A stretch of 5,662 nucleotides of DNA from Thermoplasmata archaeon. Its GTDB lineage: Archaea > Thermoplasmatota > Thermoplasmata > Lutacidiplasmatales > UBA184. Positions 4,921-5,662 of the stretch are shown piece by piece (within the stretch, counting starts at the first letter, position 1; every line of letters starts with the position of its first letter). Both the position numbers and the translations under genes were made by a program. The DNA is taken from contig JASHTC010000140.1 of the NCBI GenBank assembly GCA_030040755.1, forward strand, positions 1-5,662. The letters run 5' to 3'. The notes below the pieces were generated by a model. The model was not told the origin of the DNA and made no database searches. It was given only the letters and a program-made list of their open reading frames with translations.

Positions 4921-5662
4921 CCGGGAGCACGAGCCGCCCGACCTTCTCGATCTGAGCCTCGATCTGGTCGCCGGCCTTCAGCCGGCGGCTCTCCTTCCCG
5001 AACTCGAATCCGGGGGTTCCCCCGAGGCTGCCGAGCGAGACGATGTCTCCCGGCTCGAACGTGATCCCCTTCGACAGGTGCGCGAGGACCTCGGGAATGC
5101 GGAAGATGTAGTCGGAGGTGTCTCCCTTCTGGCGGACCTGCCCCCCGACGGAGAGCTCCATCTGCAGAGGATACGGGGCGCCCACCTCCTCCTTGGGGAC
5201 GACCCACGGGCCGACGGCCATCGTCCCATCGAACCCCTTGCCCATCACCCAGTCCACCGCCGCTCCCTCCGGGTACTGGAGGTCCCGGTACCCCATGTCG
5301 AGCGCGATCGTGTAGCCGGCGACGTACTCCATGGCCTTCTCCAGGGGGATATGCTTGCCCCGCTGCCCGATGACGAGGGCCAGCTCGAGCTCGACGTCGG
5401 GGAAGCTGCCGGCCGGGTTCAGGACGAGCGACTCGCTCGGGCCGACCAGGCTGTTGAAGAAGCGAGTGAACGCATACGGCTGCTTCGGGACCGGCTTGCC
5501 CTGCTCGGCCAGATGGCTCTTCGAGTTCGTCGCGAGGAGGTAGATCTTGGCGCTCCGGACGACCGGGGCGAGCAGCTTGACGCCCTCCTCCGCCTTGAAC
5601 AGGAACCGGGCGCCGGTCGCCGCGCGCGGCGTCCAGCCCATCGCCCGACGCCGCTCGATGTA
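4865..5662 (-). CDS. Fumarylacetoacetate hydrolase (FAH) family protein, 5' end probably outside window
   Basis: Metal-dependent enzyme of the FAH superfamily (hydrolases, decarboxylases and isomerases acting on 2-oxo or enol acids); the substrate cannot be read here. Numbering from ATG 5641 (258 residues), the FAH core starts at AKIYLLATNSKSHLAEQG (31-48) with candidate catalytic H43 and E46. Predicted metal ligands are E84 and E86 in DVELELALVIG (82-92) and D115 in ALDMGYRD (113-120). K135 and D138 in GKGFD, GPWVV (144-148), GDTSDYIF (173-180) and FEPGDIVSLGSLGGTPG (195-211) follow family order. The usual NYxxH has become NSxxH. The frame stays open upstream of ATG 5641 to the window edge and no Shine-Dalgarno precedes that ATG, so the true start may lie outside. 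The last 17 or so residues (KAEASPPPAASERAPPP) are Pro/Ala-rich, lie beyond the core, and are encoded antisense to priS. Confidence 0.9.
   Translation of the reverse strand, partial: YIERRRAMGWTPRAATGARFLFKAEEGVKLLAPVVRSAKIYLLATNSKSHLAEQGKPVPKQPYAFTRFFNSLVGPSESLVLNPAGSFPDVELELALVIGQRGKHIPLEKAMEYVAGYTIALDMGYRDLQYPEGAAVDWVMGKGFDGTMAVGPWVVPKEEVGAPYPLQMELSVGGQVRQKGDTSDYIFRIPEVLAHLSKGITFEPGDIVSLGSLGGTPGFEFGKESRRLKAGDQIEAQIEKVGRLVLPVKAEASPPPAASERAPPP

Noticed and set aside
3738..4955. 405-codon plus-strand open frame in a second frame of priS
   Set aside because: It is extremely Arg/Gly/Pro-rich and has no motif; priS in its own frame explains the sequence.
4970..4986. GCCGGC-CTTCA-GCCGGC inverted repeat, a possible hairpin near the priS-FAH junction
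   Set aside because: GCCGGC is itself palindromic and common in this DNA. The repeat lies inside the FAH coding region, has no T-run, and archaeal terminators are T-rich rather than hairpin-based.

Overview
The window is about 70% GC by eye and reads as an archaeal chromosome segment. The evidence is a RIO1-type kinase, a two-KH-domain Dim2/Pno1-like protein and the catalytic small subunit of archaeal/eukaryotic-type primase (PriS) side by side on one strand, all of which belong to the archaeal information-processing set. TATA-like elements and one apparently leaderless start fit this. The proteins are rich in Arg over Lys but not strongly acidic, so a high-GC, non-halophilic euryarchaeal or Thermoplasmatota-like lineage is my guess; the exact lineage cannot be read from this sequence.

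Layout. Left half (1-2207, minus strand): three genes transcribed right to left, a predicted metzincin-like zinc metalloprotease (2207-1638), a short membrane NfeD protein (1572-1102) and an SPFH/stomatin-family membrane scaffold (1056-1, whose 3' end lies outside the window). Middle (2208-2358): a 151-bp divergent intergenic region with promoter-like elements in both directions. Right half (2359-4920, plus strand): a tightly packed rio1 - dim2-like KH - priS operon with gaps of 2 and 4 nt. Far right (4865-5662, minus strand): a fumarylacetoacetate hydrolase (FAH) family enzyme that converges on priS, overlaps its 3' end by 56 nt, and probably begins outside the window.

How the genes may work together. 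RIO1 and the KH protein are both factors of small ribosomal subunit maturation, and priS starts each DNA replication primer, so the plus-strand operon joins ribosome assembly to replication. The minus-strand trio looks like a membrane-quality module. SPFH and NfeD are a known pair, and in Pyrococcus the NfeD partner carries its own serine protease domain. Here the NfeD lacks a protease domain, while the first gene of the cluster encodes a separate HExxHxxGxxD protein. This is the most interesting feature in the window. There is no sign of mobile elements, CRISPR, rRNA or tRNA genes, and no gene-free stretch exceeds 300 bases.
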